Assembly (NCBI GenBank): GCA_017431225.1 | Contig: JAFRLM010000019.1 | Location: forward strand, 56,028 to 120,027 | DNA: 64,000 nucleotides | Direction: 5' to 3' | Source: Erysipelotrichaceae bacterium | GTDB lineage: Bacteria > Bacillota_I > Bacilli_A > Erysipelotrichales > Erysipelotrichaceae | Part shown: positions 62,689 to 64,000 of the stretch, piece by piece | How the letters are laid out: each line of letters starts with the position of its first letter | Position numbering within the stretch: the first letter of the stretch is position 1 | Notes under the pieces: model-generated | What the model was told of the DNA's origin: nothing | The model's database searches: none | What the model saw: only the letters and a program-made list of their open reading frames with translations | Translations under genes and position numbers: made by a program

Positions 62689-63717
62689 TCAGTTTAGTTC
62701 TTCAAGCAGGCTCTTCATCGACGCTACCGTCGTGAAGAGCTTTTTATGTACGCTGAACGGCTCGGTGAACGGATTCACGACAATCCCGGCGACTTCATTC
62801 TTTTTTGCCAGCTCGATCGCCTTCAGCATTCCCATGCGGGTCCGCGGCTGCTTCTTTGTCGTATCTTTCATCTCCGCCGTATCCGTAAAGACCGGCAGAT
62901 AGTACTTATCGTTTCTCTGCAGAAGACCGGGGACCAGATCCTTTTCACTTACCGAGAGCAGCGTATCGTTTTTGACCGGGATCCAGACCTCGCTGTCACG
63001 CAGGATCTGCAGAACTTCGGCAAAGCTATTCTCGTTCTGATCCAGATTGAACGCGTGTATCGTTCCCTTCAGCAGGCTTCCGTCTTCAAGCTCCGCCTTG
63101 GTCAGAACGCTTCGGTAATTCAGATCAGCGATGCAGTACGGCTGACCGTCTTCCTTTTTGCTGACGTAGAAGGCAAGCGTCTGCCCTGCGCGGTAACCGA
63201 AGGGCTGTTTCGGATCTTCGCAAAGTGTGCCGATCAGACGATGTTCCTGGGCTTTCCCGATACGTACAAGACATTCCTCGTCCGGGATGTTCTCTTTCGT
63301 CAGAAGGACGCGGATCACGTCCGGATCGAACGGTTCGCGCATGCTGTCAAGGAATTCCATGCCGCGGGTCATGAGCAGATCTTCGCTGTCCATCTGTCCC
63401 ACGGAAGAGATCGCGTCATAGAAACGGTCATCATCTTCTTCGTAGAATTCGAATTCGCTCTCGCCAAGTCCGGAGAGCTTCAAAGAGACCTTCCGGTCTC
63501 CATCGGGATCATTGAATACAAAACGATCCTCTTCTTTATGTCCGGAAGTCAGTACGGCAAGCAGCAGCCCCTCAAGGTGATCGATATAACAATACGCAAG
63601 CAGAAGATCATCCTCCGCTCTGACAGATGCCAGATCGATACTCTCTTTTACTTCCGCGGCCGGGAAAACGACCATCGTATCATCAAGGATACGGAAATCA
63701 ACTTCACTAAATCTCAT
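62689..63717 (-). CDS. SseB-family protein
   Basis: 342 residues: N-terminal region LVILDDTMVVFPAAEVKES-like (seen as RILDDTMVVFPAAEVKES), a middle acidic part, and the SseB-type C-terminus VWIPVKNDTLLSVSEKDLVP, YYLPVFTDTAEMKD, GIVVNPFTEPFSVHKKLF. SseB-like domains are widespread but uncharacterised outside secretion systems. AATAGAAA-rich promoter region; monocistronic next to the 5S rRNA. Confidence 0.75.
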   Translation of the reverse strand: MRFSEVDFRILDDTMVVFPAAEVKESIDLASVRAEDDLLLAYCYIDHLEGLLLAVLTSGHKEEDRFVFNDPDGDRKVSLKLSGLGESEFEFYEEDDDRFYDAISSVGQMDSEDLLMTRGMEFLDSMREPFDPDVIRVLLTKENIPDEECLVRIGKAQEHRLIGTLCEDPKQPFGYRAGQTLAFYVSKKEDGQPYCIADLNYRSVLTKAELEDGSLLKGTIHAFNLDQNENSFAEVLQILRDSEVWIPVKNDTLLSVSEKDLVPGLLQRNDKYYLPVFTDTAEMKDTTKKQPRTRMGMLKAIELAKKNEVAGIVVNPFTEPFSVHKKLFTTVASMKSLLEELN

Positions 63718-63873
63718 AGCTTAATCCACTTTCTATATAGCAGCCATAACAGGCAGAAACCTTTTCTATTCTACCACTTATGGAGGCGGAATGCCCTATC
63801 TCCGATATACCAGGGACACGGGCCGCACTTTTCCTTTCGGGGGAGGGCCGCGCGCCGCCGATTTCTTCCTTCC

Positions 63874-63900
63874 AAAAGAAAAAGCTCCTTTTCAGGAGCT
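63874..63900 (-). terminator. terminator of the rRNA operon
   Basis: Minus strand AGCTCCT-GAAA-AGGAGCT followed by TTTTTCTTTTGG, eight bases after the 5S 3' end. From 63718 to 63873 I see only the SseB promoter and a GC-rich palindromic stretch (GGGCCGCGCGCCGCCG) of unknown meaning. Confidence 0.9.
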
Positions 63901-63904
63901 TTCT

Positions 63905-64000
63905 TTGACCGGCGACTTGCGTATCTTGCTAATGCTACATCGGCCGTACAAGTGCTTAACTTCCAGGTTCGGGATGGGACTGGGTGTGACCACTTGGCTA
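63905..64000 (-). rRNA. rrf: 5S ribosomal RNA, partial (5' end cut by the window)
   Basis: Minus strand gives CAGTCCCATCCCGAACCTGG, AAGTTAAGCACTTGTACGGC and CGATGTAGCATTAGCAAGAT: helix II/III and loop A/B of bacterial 5S rRNA. The rest of the rRNA operon lies beyond the window end. Confidence 0.95.

Overview
The window looks like chromosomal DNA of a Gram-positive, probably anaerobic member of the Bacillota, most plausibly the Erysipelotrichia lineage next to the Mollicutes. The support is: T-box and L10-leader RNAs, a CIRCE-controlled groES-groEL, a class III (anaerobic) ribonucleotide reductase and no oxygen-dependent enzyme, many small lipoproteins, and an RNA polymerase beta subunit with the mollicute-like Asn at the rifampicin-site histidine. 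GC is about one half. No complete mobile element, CRISPR array or prophage was seen.

Layout. 0-13.5 kb: the 3' part of asd, a GT4 glycosyltransferase, an AlkD-type glycosylase, a nucleotidase, a flavin-reductase-fold protein, a CDF metal exporter, a Y-family polymerase with its YolD partner, an MFS carrier, and a LUD protein behind a MATE transporter fused to an anti-sigma-type ATPase. 13.6-18.1 kb: tRNA-Arg and an ABC importer for aromatic amino acids. Its two binding-protein genes each have their own promoter and T-box; one leader reads as a Tyr (UAC) T-box and the other as a Phe (UUC) T-box. 18.2-24.6 kb: DegV, an esterase-like hydrolase, groEL with a frameshifted groES, and membrane proteins. 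24.7-34.4 kb: rplJ-rplL-rsmC-rpoB-rpoC behind an L10 leader. 34.5-40 kb: glnA, lipoproteins, a RadC-like protein, an MFS carrier and a PAP2 phosphatase.

40-44.6 kb holds the operon I find most interesting: a MarR regulator fused to an NrdG2-type radical-SAM activase, an NrdD reductase fused to a thioredoxin-like domain, and TrxB. It starts at a sigma-A-type promoter whose -10 box sits in the spacer of a perfect palindrome, so the activase polypeptide may also repress its own operon.

44.7-51.7 kb: a TPR/DUF4037 pair, an ATPase, and a run of small and partly AT-richer accessory genes. 51.7-57.1 kb: tRNA-Ala and rplA-rplK, nusG-secE-rpmG, then a truncated TrmD-like protein, rlmB, mrnC and cysS (Cys T-box). 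This is the Bacillus-type cysS...rpoC order, but it is split between rplA and rplJ by about 17.5 kb. 57.1-63.7 kb: a membrane-anchored XRE/RCC1 protein, an NfeD-SPFH membrane operon and an SseB-like protein. The window ends inside a 5S rRNA gene.

Several genes have a TATAAT-like -10 box only 6-14 bases before the start codon and no Shine-Dalgarno sequence, which suggests leaderless mRNAs are common here. Function calls come from motif recognition by eye; no database search was possible.
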